From: Hymenobacter guriensis | GTDB lineage: Bacteria; Bacteroidota; Bacteroidia; Cytophagales; Hymenobacteraceae | DNA: 64,000 bases | Direction: 5' to 3' | Assembly: GCF_015773195.1 (NCBI RefSeq) | Contig: NZ_JADWYK010000003.1 | Coordinates: 248,001-312,000 of the forward strand | Shown: positions 1-6,851 of the stretch, piece by piece | Layout of the letters: each line of letters starts with the position of its first letter | Position numbering within the stretch: position 1 is the first letter of the stretch | Program-made: the position numbers and the translations under genes | The notes under the pieces: model-generated | What the model saw: the letters and a program-made list of their open reading frames with translations, nothing else | Told to the model about the DNA's origin: nothing | Databases searched by the model: none

Positions 1-24
1 TTGAGCCGGTTCGGCTACCAGTAG
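1..24 (+). CDS. Possible C-terminal end of GTPase Era (partial)
   Basis: Reading from base 1 gives seven codons ending in RFGYQ and a TAG stop. Era proteins commonly end in a short segment with an aromatic-glycine tail (RxFGY-like), and Era often lies just upstream of Der in Bacteroidota, so this may be the end of era. Only eight codons are visible, so the identification is a guess from context. The TAG stop coincides with the first bases of the inverted-repeat element at 22-109. Confidence 0.3.
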   Translation: MSRFGYQ

Positions 25-109
25 TAGTGAGTAGTTGGTATTGAGTAATGAGACAGGTCTTTATTGATATTCAAGAGTCTCACTACTCAATACCAACTAC
101 TCACTACTA
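22..109. repeat. Short inverted-repeat element (MITE-like)
   Basis: Bases 22-55 are repeated in inverted orientation at 76-109 with about 33 of 34 positions matching. The arms start TAGTAGTGAGTAGTTGG and enclose a 20-base loop. The left arm closely matches the left end of the element carrying the four-helix-bundle gene at 13170-13617, so this looks like a non-coding derivative of the same family. It fills most of the gap before der and would form a strong hairpin in the transcript. Confidence 0.75.
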
Positions 110-190
110 AAACAACCCCCGACCTCACACTCACTTAACTACTCCGGGCACTGCCGAAACTGGTCGGGCCGGCGGCTGGAGTCAGACAAC

Positions 191-1513
191 ATGAAAAATA
201 CCATTGCCATTGTGGGCCGCCCGAATGTGGGTAAGTCCACGCTGTTCAACCGCCTGGTGGGCCAGCGCAAAGCTATTATGGACAACGAGTCGGGTGTGAC
301 GCGCGACCGGCACTACGGCTACGGTGACTGGACCGGCAAATACTTCACCGTGATTGACACGGGCGGCTACGTGCACAACTCCGAAGACATCTTCGAGGGC
401 GAAATCAACAAGCAGGTAAAGCTGGCCATTGAAGAAGCCGATGTAGTGCTGTTTATGGTGGATGTAGACTCCGGCCTGCACCACCTCGACGAAGAGTTTG
501 CCAACGTGCTGCGCCGCTACCAGGGCAAAAAGCCCATGTACCTGGTAGCCAACAAGGCTGATACCAACGTGCGTGCCCATGCTGCCGGCGAGTTCTACGC
601 CCTCGGCATCGGCGACGGGGAAATTTTCCCCATCAGCTCCCAGAGCGGTTCCGGCACCGGCGACCTGCTTGATGCCGTGGTGAGCCACTTCCCCGAAGAA
701 GGTATTGAAGAGCCCGACGCCGGCGTGCCCAAAATTGCTATTGTGGGCCGCCCCAACGTGGGCAAATCCTCATTCGTGAACCTGCTGCTGGGTACCGAGC
801 GCAGCATCGTGACGGATATTGCCGGCACCACCCGCGACTCTATCCAGGCCCGCTACAATGCCTTCGGGCAGGAGTTTATCTTGGTAGATACGGCCGGACT
901 GCGCCGCAAAACCAAGGTGCACGAAGACATCGAATTCTACTCCGTGCTACGCTCCCTGCGGGCGCTGGAAGAGTCGGATGTGTGTATCGTGATGCTCGAC
1001 GCCACCCGCGGTATTGAGGCCCAGGACATGAACATCATCGGCCTGGCCGATAAGAACCGCAAGGGCATCGTGATTCTGGTGAACAAGTGGGACCTGATCG
1101 AAAACAAGGAAACCAATACGGCCAAGGAGTTCGAGGAAAAGATCCGCGAGAAGATTGCGCCTATTAGCTACCCGCCCATCATTTTCGTGTCGGTGCTCAA
1201 CAAGCAGCGCGTGCACAAGGCCATCGAAACCGCCGTGCAGGTGTACGAGAGCAAGCGCCGCAAAATCCCGACTTCGGAGCTGAACGAGGTGATGCTGAAG
1301 GAAATCGAGAAGTACCCGCCGCCTATCCAGAAGGGCAAGCTGGTGCGCATCAAGTACGCCACCCAGCTGCCCACGCACAATCCGGTGTTTGCCTTTTTCT
1401 GCAACCTGCCGCAGTACGTGAAGGAAAGCTACGCCCGCTACCTCGAAAACCGCCTCCGCGAGCATTTCGACTTTACGGGCGTGCCCATCGGTATCGTGTT
1501 CCGAAAAAAATAA
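191..1513 (+). CDS. der: Ribosome-associated GTPase Der (EngA)
   Basis: Essential GTPase with two tandem G domains that acts in maturation of the 50S ribosomal subunit. The first P-loop, GRPNVGKST, is near residue 9 and the second, GRPNVGKSS, near residue 187. Each is followed by its DTGG or DTAG switch motif and a NKxD motif (NKAD, NKWD). The C-terminal KH-like domain runs from about residue 355 to the basic end FRKK. The length of 440 residues is normal for the family. The ATG at 191 follows an 80-base leader after the inverted-repeat element. If the upstream fragment is era, this is the usual Bacteroidota era-der arrangement. Confidence 0.97.
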   Translation: MKNTIAIVGRPNVGKSTLFNRLVGQRKAIMDNESGVTRDRHYGYGDWTGKYFTVIDTGGYVHNSEDIFEGEINKQVKLAIEEADVVLFMVDVDSGLHHLDEEFANVLRRYQGKKPMYLVANKADTNVRAHAAGEFYALGIGDGEIFPISSQSGSGTGDLLDAVVSHFPEEGIEEPDAGVPKIAIVGRPNVGKSSFVNLLLGTERSIVTDIAGTTRDSIQARYNAFGQEFILVDTAGLRRKTKVHEDIEFYSVLRSLRALEESDVCIVMLDATRGIEAQDMNIIGLADKNRKGIVILVNKWDLIENKETNTAKEFEEKIREKIAPISYPPIIFVSVLNKQRVHKAIETAVQVYESKRRKIPTSELNEVMLKEIEKYPPPIQKGKLVRIKYATQLPTHNPVFAFFCNLPQYVKESYARYLENRLREHFDFTGVPIGIVFRKK

Positions 1514-1633
1514 TCGTACTGTCGGGTTACCTTCCGGGGGGGAGGGTATAAAGCCCCGTAGCTCACCAAAACTTCCGGTGGAACGCCGGTGCCGCTACGT
1601 TTCTTTCGACATCCATTTTACCCAACCCCCACA

Positions 1634-1873
1634 ATGAAAAAGGTTCTGTTCCTCGCCCTGGCTGCTGCTTCGTTCACCTTCGCTTCTTGCGACAGCAAAA
1701 CCGAAAACAACCAGGAAGCTGCTGCTGAGCAGGTAGAAGAAAATGCTGAAGCCAAGGCTGATGCTATGGAAGATGCCGGTGCTTCGGATGCCGCTGCTGA
1801 CACTGTAGAAGCCGCTGGCGAAGCCAAGGCTGACGCTATGGAAAACGCTGCTGACGCAACCGACGCTAAGTAG
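1634..1873 (+). CDS. Small Ala/Glu/Asp-rich lipoprotein
   Basis: The 79-residue product starts MKKVLFLALAAASFTFASC, a lipoprotein signal with the acceptor Cys at residue 19. The mature part is highly acidic and almost all Ala, Glu, Asp, Asn and Lys, with an imperfect repeat containing EAKADAME (two copies, about 25 residues apart). It is probably an extended or helical surface-anchored peptide; no catalytic domain is visible and I cannot assign a function. The ATG at 1634 is preferred over an upstream in-frame start at 1589 because it begins the signal peptide exactly. A strong terminator follows at once, so it is probably a single-gene transcript. Confidence 0.8.
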   Translation: MKKVLFLALAAASFTFASCDSKTENNQEAAAEQVEENAEAKADAMEDAGASDAAADTVEAAGEAKADAMENAADATDAK

Positions 1874-1900
1874 TTTGCTGCGCCTCTCGGCGCACAAAAA

Positions 1901-1932
1901 AGGCCGCCTCTGCAAAGAGGTGGCCTTTTTTT
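1901..1932 (+). terminator. Rho-independent terminator after the small lipoprotein
   Basis: GGCC(G)CCTCT and AGAGGTGGCC pair around a short CAA-type loop, followed by a run of seven T. A preceding A-run may make it work in both directions. Confidence 0.85.
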
Positions 1933-1986
1933 GTTGCGGTAAATCCTCAAAGCCGGGCGCCGGCCCAGCCGCCGGAGCAAACCACG

Positions 1987-2070
1987 GCGGGGCTGCGTAG
2001 CGCGAGCGAAGCAGCCCCGCAACGTCAGAACGAAATCGTGAGGCTCCTCCTCTCCACGGGAGAGGGGGCC
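1987..2070. repeat. GC-rich hairpins between the lipoprotein and the 2.1-kb gene
   Basis: Bases 1987-1996 (GCGGGGCTGC) pair perfectly with 2011-2020. A second hairpin (CCTCTCC / GGAGAGG) lies at about 2049-2068 and is followed by a C/G-rich tract. Similar GGGAGAGGGGG blocks occur as dispersed intergenic repeats in many Bacteroidota and cyanobacteria. No gene is seen here. The second hairpin may terminate transcription of one of the flanking genes, but it lacks a T-run. Confidence 0.5.
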
Positions 2071-2091
2071 GGGGGGTGAGGCCAATCGGTC

Positions 2092-2658
2092 CTACCCCAA
2101 CCGGCGGCGCAGCAACCCATCCACCACCTCGAAGAGTTTGCGCGGGGCATACGTGCGCCAGGGCAGCTCGTCGAGCTGGCCGCCAAAGTTCACGTAGTTG
2201 TCGATGTTGAACTGGTGCATTTCGCGCACCACGTGCTCCTGGAAGTTGACACCCGCAATCCAGCCGTCCTCCACGTCCTCAAACCACTCCTCGTAGTACG
2301 AGTCGTCGGAGCCATGGAAGTTGAACACGTTTTCGCCGATGAGCACGAATTTGCGGATGCCCTCATGCGTCATCAAATCAATGATGTTGCGCTTGAGGTG
2401 CATGATGTCGTTTTCGATGGCGTCGTTCCATTCCCCGATAAACTCGATGACGGCCGTGCCCAGGTCGTAATCCACAAACAGGATTTTCAGGTACAGCGTC
2501 TCCGATTCGAGGCTGTCCCACTGGGGGTGAATGTAGTAGCCGTAGATGGTATTGGTAAAGGTTTCCAGGCTGTTTTCGGCCTCGAACAGCGGGGAGCGGG
2601 GGTCTTCGGTAGCGGAGTACTGGTCAATCCAGGCGTAGTGCGGCTCAATGGTATGCAC
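2092..2658 (-). CDS. Uncharacterised conserved-looking protein (188 aa)
   Basis: I do not recognise the family. From a GTG at 2658 the product is 188 residues, acidic and rich in aromatics, with alternating hydrophobic strands (LYLKILFVDYDLG, AVIEFIGEW) and a region around residue 110 (IRKFVLIGENVFNFHG) that suggests a compact alpha/beta fold. There is no signal peptide, so it is probably cytoplasmic. An upstream in-frame extension to 2793 is Pro/Ala/Arg-rich, unlike the rest, so I set the start at the GTG. The 21-bp tandem repeat lies about 150 bases upstream, on the promoter side. Confidence 0.65.
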   Translation of the reverse strand: MHTIEPHYAWIDQYSATEDPRSPLFEAENSLETFTNTIYGYYIHPQWDSLESETLYLKILFVDYDLGTAVIEFIGEWNDAIENDIMHLKRNIIDLMTHEGIRKFVLIGENVFNFHGSDDSYYEEWFEDVEDGWIAGVNFQEHVVREMHQFNIDNYVNFGGQLDELPWRTYAPRKLFEVVDGLLRRRLG

Positions 2659-2803
2659 GGCAGAGGCGGGTGTGGTGGTAGGGACAGATGCAACAACTCG
2701 GGGCGGAAAAAGCTCCCGTAGGCATACGCGGATTCTGGCGTGGCGGCTACCGGAGCCGGCAGGTTGGGCGGGGCAATGCTTAGGGTAAGCCAAGTGGTGT
2801 CGT

Positions 2804-3072
2804 AGCCTTCGCTGTCATGTAGTAAACTTCGCTGTCGTCCTAGCAACCTTCGCTAGCATACTAGCCAGCTTCGCTGTCGTCCTGTAAGCTTCGCTACCGT
2901 TCCAGCAGGCTTCGCTACCGTTGCAGCAAGCTTCGCTGTCACTCTCGCAAGCTTCGCTGTCACTCTCGCAAGCTTCGCTGTCACTCTCGCAAGCTTCGCT
3001 GTCGTCTTAGCAGGCTTCGCCGTTATTCTGGCAGGCTTTACTACTGTGGCAGCAGGCGTTGCCGTAGCTTCC
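2804..3072. repeat. 21-bp tandem repeat array, about 12-13 degenerate units
   Basis: The unit is close to AGCTTCGCTGTCACTCTCGC plus A (21 bases). Three adjacent copies around 2930-2992 are identical and the outer copies diverge. One unit near 2875 is a base short. Read on the minus strand, the array encodes a heptad repeat resembling AKLARVT within an open frame of 110 codons (3185 to 2853). It lies between two divergently oriented genes, the minus-strand gene at 2092-2658 and the plus-strand gene starting at 3176. Confidence 0.85.
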
Positions 3073-3175
3073 AAACCGGAGGCGGAGCAGGAAACGGCTG
3101 CGCCGCAAAGGACATTTTGATAATCTGAAAATTCTGGTAGTTTACCGGCGGTATTCACCTTAACTGTCTGATAGT

Positions 3176-3895
3176 ATGCCTGCAAACCCCGCTGAATTTA
3201 CTTTTCGCCACGAAGAGCTGGTACCCCTGGCCAAGCTGCTGCGCGAGCAGTACACCCGCGACAAAGCCGACTTCGTGGACCTGTTACCTGATGAATACAC
3301 CGACGCTTTCCTGACCGAGTACGACCGGCGCCTGGCTGCCGCAGGCAAGCTCGTGAGCCAGCTGGTGCGGCAGGGGCAGGCTGCCGCCATCGGCCAGCGC
3401 CTGAAAGAGAAGGGCGAGGCCCTGCCCGCGCTGCTCAACCGCCTCGAAGCCCGCGCCCGCCGCGTCACCGGCCTCACCGTGCCCCTGAAGAAGCTCGGCT
3501 TGAAGGAAGTGCGCGCCGCCTACGCCAGCAACGACCTGGAAAACCTGGATACCGCCCTCAAAGACCTGCTCCAGAACCTCACCGACAATGCCACCGCCCT
3601 GGCCGCCAAGGGCCACACCGCCGCCGAAACCACCAAGATCCGCCAGCTGCACACCGCCCTCATGGCCGACAGCGCCGCCCAGGACGCCACCCAAACCAGC
3701 AACCAGCGCATCACGGCCGCCAACATCACGGTGCTCAACCAACTCTACGCCCTCATGCGGGAGCTGATGCAGGACGGCAAAAGCCTTTACCGGGGCACCG
3801 ACAAGGCCAAACTCAAAAGCTACACCCTCCGCCAGCTCCTCAAGCGCGTCCGCCAGCAGCGCCAGGAGCCGGAGGAAGGGGAGAGCGAGGGGTAG
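3176..3895 (+). CDS. Uncharacterised helical protein (239 aa)
   Basis: The family is unknown to me. The sequence is almost entirely alpha-helical, with regular Leu/Ala heptads and many charged residues, and the last 40 residues are strongly basic then acidic (KSYTLRQLLKRVRQQRQ then EEGESEG). The N-terminal half (EELVPLAKLLREQYTRDKAD) and C-terminal half look like two helical bundles joined by a segment around residues 100-125. There is no signal peptide or membrane segment, so it is predicted to be cytoplasmic. The start is the ATG at 3176, about 100 bases after the tandem repeat. A clear terminator follows. Confidence 0.7.
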   Translation: MPANPAEFTFRHEELVPLAKLLREQYTRDKADFVDLLPDEYTDAFLTEYDRRLAAAGKLVSQLVRQGQAAAIGQRLKEKGEALPALLNRLEARARRVTGLTVPLKKLGLKEVRAAYASNDLENLDTALKDLLQNLTDNATALAAKGHTAAETTKIRQLHTALMADSAAQDATQTSNQRITAANITVLNQLYALMRELMQDGKSLYRGTDKAKLKSYTLRQLLKRVRQQRQEPEEGESEG

Positions 3896-3918
3896 CGGAG
3901 AATGGCTTGAAAGAGCAA

Positions 3919-3945
3919 CGGGCACCCAACTGGGTGCCCGTTTTC
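3919..3945 (+). terminator. Rho-independent terminator
   Basis: CGGGCACCC pairs with GGGTGCCCG around AACT and is followed by TTTT. Confidence 0.85.
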
Positions 3946-4002
3946 TGTATATACTCGTCGCAAACCACTCCGCGACGAATACAAAGCAGTTTTCTGAGCG
4001 GT

Positions 4003-4077
4003 GTAGAGACGCAACTTGCGTCTCATCGTACGCGCCTCGTACCGTTCAACTATGAGACGCAAGTATGCGTCTCTACA
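4003..4077. repeat. Nested palindromic element (GAGACGCAA family)
   Basis: GTAGAGACGCAACTTGCGTC at the left and GACGCAAGTATGCGTCTCTA at the right are each self-complementary, and they are inverted copies of each other about 27 bases apart. This gives a hairpin-within-hairpin structure of 75 bases. Very similar GTAGAGACGC...GCGTCTCTAC repeats are widespread between genes in Bacteroidota and cyanobacteria. The remaining bases from 4078 to 4321 are AT-rich and hold nothing I can support. Confidence 0.7.
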
Positions 4078-4321
4078 TAGCCGCTACAGCATTTGTGAAC
4101 CTGCTACATATAGAAACTATATCTCGAGCAGGTATTGCCGATAGTGAGGATTTTATATTCGTCCGTCCGGAACCACTGGCTGGCGTTTTGATAAAGTTAA
4201 ATATTAAGAATAAAAGATGGGCTTTGCTCGTCAAGCCCCGAACCACAGCACAGCAGAAGTACCGCTGCTGATTGATCCAATGTCCCGCCCCACTGTTGGC
4301 AATGCCAATGTTGTATGCAGT

Positions 4322-4960
4322 TTATCTAATCACAATTCCCTTATATCCTTTGCTGATATTTATGAGGTTTCCTGTCTTAGCGTCTATTTTAATGATTTCA
4401 AATTCTCCAATGTCTTTGCCTGTACTATTTAACACAACAGTCAAATCGTGTGAAGAAGTATAGATATACTGTTTTAGCTTTTCGTTGTAAGCAAGAGTTG
4501 GAATAGATACTTTGTAGATGTTAGGCTTACTATTTGATTTTGCGATTGTCAAAGCTGAATCAACAGAAATAAAATCCAAAGGCTTGTCTTCAGTAATAAA
4601 TCTTGGAATGAATTCAAAATTTAAAGTATCAATTAATTTGAAGTTATTGTCAACTATTAACCAAAGACCACCTCTTATACCTTTTACATTAGGGTAATCG
4701 AAATGATACAAAAAATGCAGTGTTACGAAGGACTTAGGAAGTCGGTTTTTTTCTAAAAATTTCCCAGTCCATTGTTTTTCACGTCTATCTTCGTAACTGT
4801 AATAGGAGCCTTCAGAAAGGATAAAATATTGAAATAATCTTTCTCCAATTTGCGATTTTAAAATGCTATCGGCTATAAGGACTGCTTCTTTCGTTTTTGT
4901 TGATTGAGAATAAGTATTAATAGAAACGAGTAAGAGGATAGATAAAATAAATTTTCTCAC
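4322..4960 (-). CDS. AT-rich exported protein, possibly acquired
   Basis: A 212-residue protein starting with a Sec signal (RKFILSILLLVSINTYSQ) if the GTG at 4960 is used; a TTG at 4969 is an alternative. The C-terminal segment (EIIKIDAKTGNLINI) resembles the strand-turn-strand found in PepSY-type domains, and a similar pattern occurs near residue 95 (GLWLIVDNNFKLID). That resemblance is weak. Base composition is far more AT-rich than neighbouring genes and the codons favour A/T endings, so recent transfer is likely. The flanks (4078-4321 and 4961-5121) are also AT-rich. No mobility gene is present. Function unknown. Confidence 0.65.
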   Translation of the reverse strand: MRKFILSILLLVSINTYSQSTKTKEAVLIADSILKSQIGERLFQYFILSEGSYYSYEDRREKQWTGKFLEKNRLPKSFVTLHFLYHFDYPNVKGIRGGLWLIVDNNFKLIDTLNFEFIPRFITEDKPLDFISVDSALTIAKSNSKPNIYKVSIPTLAYNEKLKQYIYTSSHDLTVVLNSTGKDIGEFEIIKIDAKTGNLINISKGYKGIVIR

Positions 4961-5121
4961 AGTGTCCAAATGAAGTATTTGCTAGAGGGAATACAGAAAA
5001 TGCTTACAACATTTGTATCCCCGAAGGTTAATGTACCAACCAGTTTCGTAAAGCGGTGCTAAGTACACGAAAAACCTTCGGGAAGCAAGCCAGATATGGG
5101 CTGCTTCCCGAAGGTACTTAA

Positions 5122-5406
5122 TTAAAGCACTAACATATACATAGAGCCGCCCGAGACAAGTAGGCTACATGCACTTAAAAGCAGCGTGCTTACTCCGCTC
5201 ACCCAATGTCTGGCCCGAAAATAACATGCCGATAGACCAAGCAGCAAAGCACTAAACGGCAGCAACATAAAACCCCAATCGGCAATACCCATTAGCGGGT
5301 CGTCTGCATCCAGGGTCCACAGAAACACAACCACAGCTACATGCACTGCAAGCAGAGTTATACCAAAATAATCGGCCCGGATAGCTAGAAAGCGCACCTT
5401 GTACAT
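5122..5406 (-). CDS. Small integral membrane protein (94 aa)
   Basis: Three hydrophobic segments (about residues 14-32, 44-62 and 70-92) are separated by short polar turns, so this is a small inner-membrane protein of unknown role. It starts at an ATG and ends 15 bases beyond murQ's end on the same strand, so the two could share a transcript with murQ first. The codon composition is closer to the chromosome average than that of the AT-rich neighbour. Confidence 0.6.
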   Translation of the reverse strand: MYKVRFLAIRADYFGITLLAVHVAVVVFLWTLDADDPLMGIADWGFMLLPFSALLLGLSACYFRARHWVSGVSTLLLSACSLLVSGGSMYMLVL

Positions 5407-5420
5407 GGCATTACGAAAGC

Positions 5421-6218
5421 CTACTGCCCGGCCTCAATAGCGGCCCGCACGGAGCCGTGCTGCTGCAGAAGCGCCGCCGCTTCGGCCTGGGGGATGCCCA
5501 ACTCGTCCATGATCATCTTTTCGCCCCGGTCCACGAGCTTGTGGTTGGAGAGCTGCATGTCCACCATCTTGTTGCCCTTCACCCGACCCAGCCGAATCAT
5601 AGTGGCGGTGGTGAGCATGTTGAGCACCAGCTTCTGGGCGGTGCCGGCCTTTAAGCGGGTGCTGCCCGTCACAAACTCGGGGCCGGTTACCACTTCCACG
5701 GGAAAGTCGGCCACGGCGGCCACGGCGGAGGCAGGATTACACACAATGCAGCCGGTGGCAATGCCCCGGAGGCGGGCCTGCTCCAGGCCGCCAATGACGT
5801 AGGGCGTGCGGCCCGAGGCGGCAATGCCCACCAGCATATCATCGGCCGTGATGTGGTGAGCCTGCAAGTCCAGCCAGGCCTGCCGCGGGTCGTCCTCGGC
5901 GTTTTCCACGGCCTGGCGGATGGCGGTGTCGCCGCCGGCAATGAGGCCCACTACCAAGCCGGCCGGCACCCCGAACGTAGGCGGACACTCCGAGGCATCC
6001 AGAATGCCTAGCCGCCCGCTCGTGCCCGCCCCGATGTAGAACAACCGTCCCCCACGCTGCAACCGGGCCACCGTGGCTTCTACCAGCGCCTCAATCTGCG
6101 GCAGAGCACCGGCCACCACCTGTGGCACCGTCTGGTCGACGCTGTTGATGCCGGCCAGCAGCTCGCGGGTAGAAAGGGTTTCGAGGTCGTGGAAGTTGGA
6201 AGGGCTTTCGGTGGTCAC
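5421..6218 (-). CDS. murQ: N-acetylmuramic acid 6-phosphate etherase MurQ
   Basis: Cleaves the lactyl ether of MurNAc-6-phosphate to give GlcNAc-6-phosphate and D-lactate in peptidoglycan recycling. The SIS domain is clear: the sugar-phosphate motif GAGTSGRLGILDASE near residue 50, VGIAASGRTP near residue 123, and a typical TATMIRLGRVKGNKMVDMQ segment near 210. The C-terminal three-helix part ends in EAAALLQQHGSVRAAIEAG. From the GTG at 6218 the protein is 265 residues. A longer in-frame extension reaches 6305 but runs into GTGAAGTG direct repeats and the palindromic element, so I reject it. No PTS transporter or anhydro-MurNAc kinase lies nearby. Confidence 0.93.
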   Translation of the reverse strand: MTTESPSNFHDLETLSTRELLAGINSVDQTVPQVVAGALPQIEALVEATVARLQRGGRLFYIGAGTSGRLGILDASECPPTFGVPAGLVVGLIAGGDTAIRQAVENAEDDPRQAWLDLQAHHITADDMLVGIAASGRTPYVIGGLEQARLRGIATGCIVCNPASAVAAVADFPVEVVTGPEFVTGSTRLKAGTAQKLVLNMLTTATMIRLGRVKGNKMVDMQLSNHKLVDRGEKMIMDELGIPQAEAAALLQQHGSVRAAIEAGQ

Positions 6219-6259
6219 GGGAGGTGAAAGGTGAAGTGGTGAAAGGTGAAGTGGTGAAG

Positions 6260-6428
6260 CGCTGTCATTGCGAGGAGGCACGACGAAGCAATCCGTCCTG
6301 GACAATGTGCTACGCCCTCAGATGTGACAAGCTCTTGCTATACGCACAAACGTCAGGGGCTTTCTGGTAGAAGAAAGTGCCTGGTTTTGCCCAGGACGGA
6401 TTGCTTCGCTAAGCTCGCAATAACAGCG
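6260..6428. repeat. Inverted-repeat intergenic element (TGTCATTGCGAG type)
   Basis: About 38 bases at 6260-6300 (starting CGCTGTCATTGCGAGGAGGC and running into GAAGCAATCCGTCC) recur inverted at 6391-6428, enclosing roughly 90 bases with no reading frame. The arms share the TGTCATT-CGAG-AAGC-AATC theme with the palindromes at 52266 and 53985, so these are probably subfamilies of one dispersed repeat. Just beside it, 6221-6259 carries two copies of GTGAAAGGTGAAGTG directly upstream of murQ. Confidence 0.75.
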
Positions 6429-6447
6429 TTTTCTTGCCAGGGCATGT

Positions 6448-6819
6448 TCACTTCAACCGGCCAATCACCTTGAAGTTGTCGAAGACGTGCGCGGTGTGCG
6501 GGGCGTCTTTATCCAGCTCCCCGGTGAGGTCCTGGCCGGCCCAGTGCTCGTAGTGGTTGCCGCGCCGCCACAGGCGGGAGCGGGTCACGTCGTAAATCTG
6601 CCCCTGGTACGCCACCCAGATTTCGTCCCGGTCCTGACCGTTGCGCAGTGCAAGCTGGGCGCGGGTATAGGTTTCTAGTTGCTGGTTGCTGGTTGCCAGT
6701 TCAGGCAGGCCCGCCGAAGGCAAGGAAGTTGCCCCAGTGGCGTCTGCGTCTGCAGTAGTGGCAAGCTTTTCTGCTTCCGCAGAAGAATCATCAGGCGCAA
6801 CAGGCTTTGGCGTAGACAT
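6448..6819 (-). CDS. Cytochrome b5-like heme/steroid-binding domain protein
   Basis: 123 residues. The first 48 are a low-complexity Ala/Ser/Thr/Glu linker; the rest matches the cytochrome b5 fold: YTRAQLALRNGQDRDEIWVA, YQGQIYDVT, W..GNHYEHWAGQDLT and a terminal helix with APHTAHVFDNF. Classical b5 heme ligands lie in HPGG and a later His. Here the first is replaced by GNHYEHWAG, so heme binding through His is possible but the geometry is not canonical, as in small bacterial b5-like proteins. It has no signal peptide and follows the arginase-family gene by 32 bases on the same strand, suggesting co-transcription. Confidence 0.7.
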   Translation of the reverse strand: MSTPKPVAPDDSSAEAEKLATTADADATGATSLPSAGLPELATSNQQLETYTRAQLALRNGQDRDEIWVAYQGQIYDVTRSRLWRRGNHYEHWAGQDLTGELDKDAPHTAHVFDNFKVIGRLK

Positions 6820-6851
6820 TAACTAGAAACTAAAAACCATAAACCAGCAAC

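Noticed and set aside
182-688. Minus-strand frame opposite der
   Set aside because: Shadow of der; Val/Gly/His-rich translation typical of antisense frames in this genome.
2804-3072. CRISPR array
   Set aside because: The 21-bp units are contiguous and have no unique spacers between them, and no cas genes are present.
4065-4463. Three overlapping short plus-strand frames (63-71 codons)
   Set aside because: They overlap each other and the palindrome or the antisense AT-rich gene, with no domain or signal sequence.
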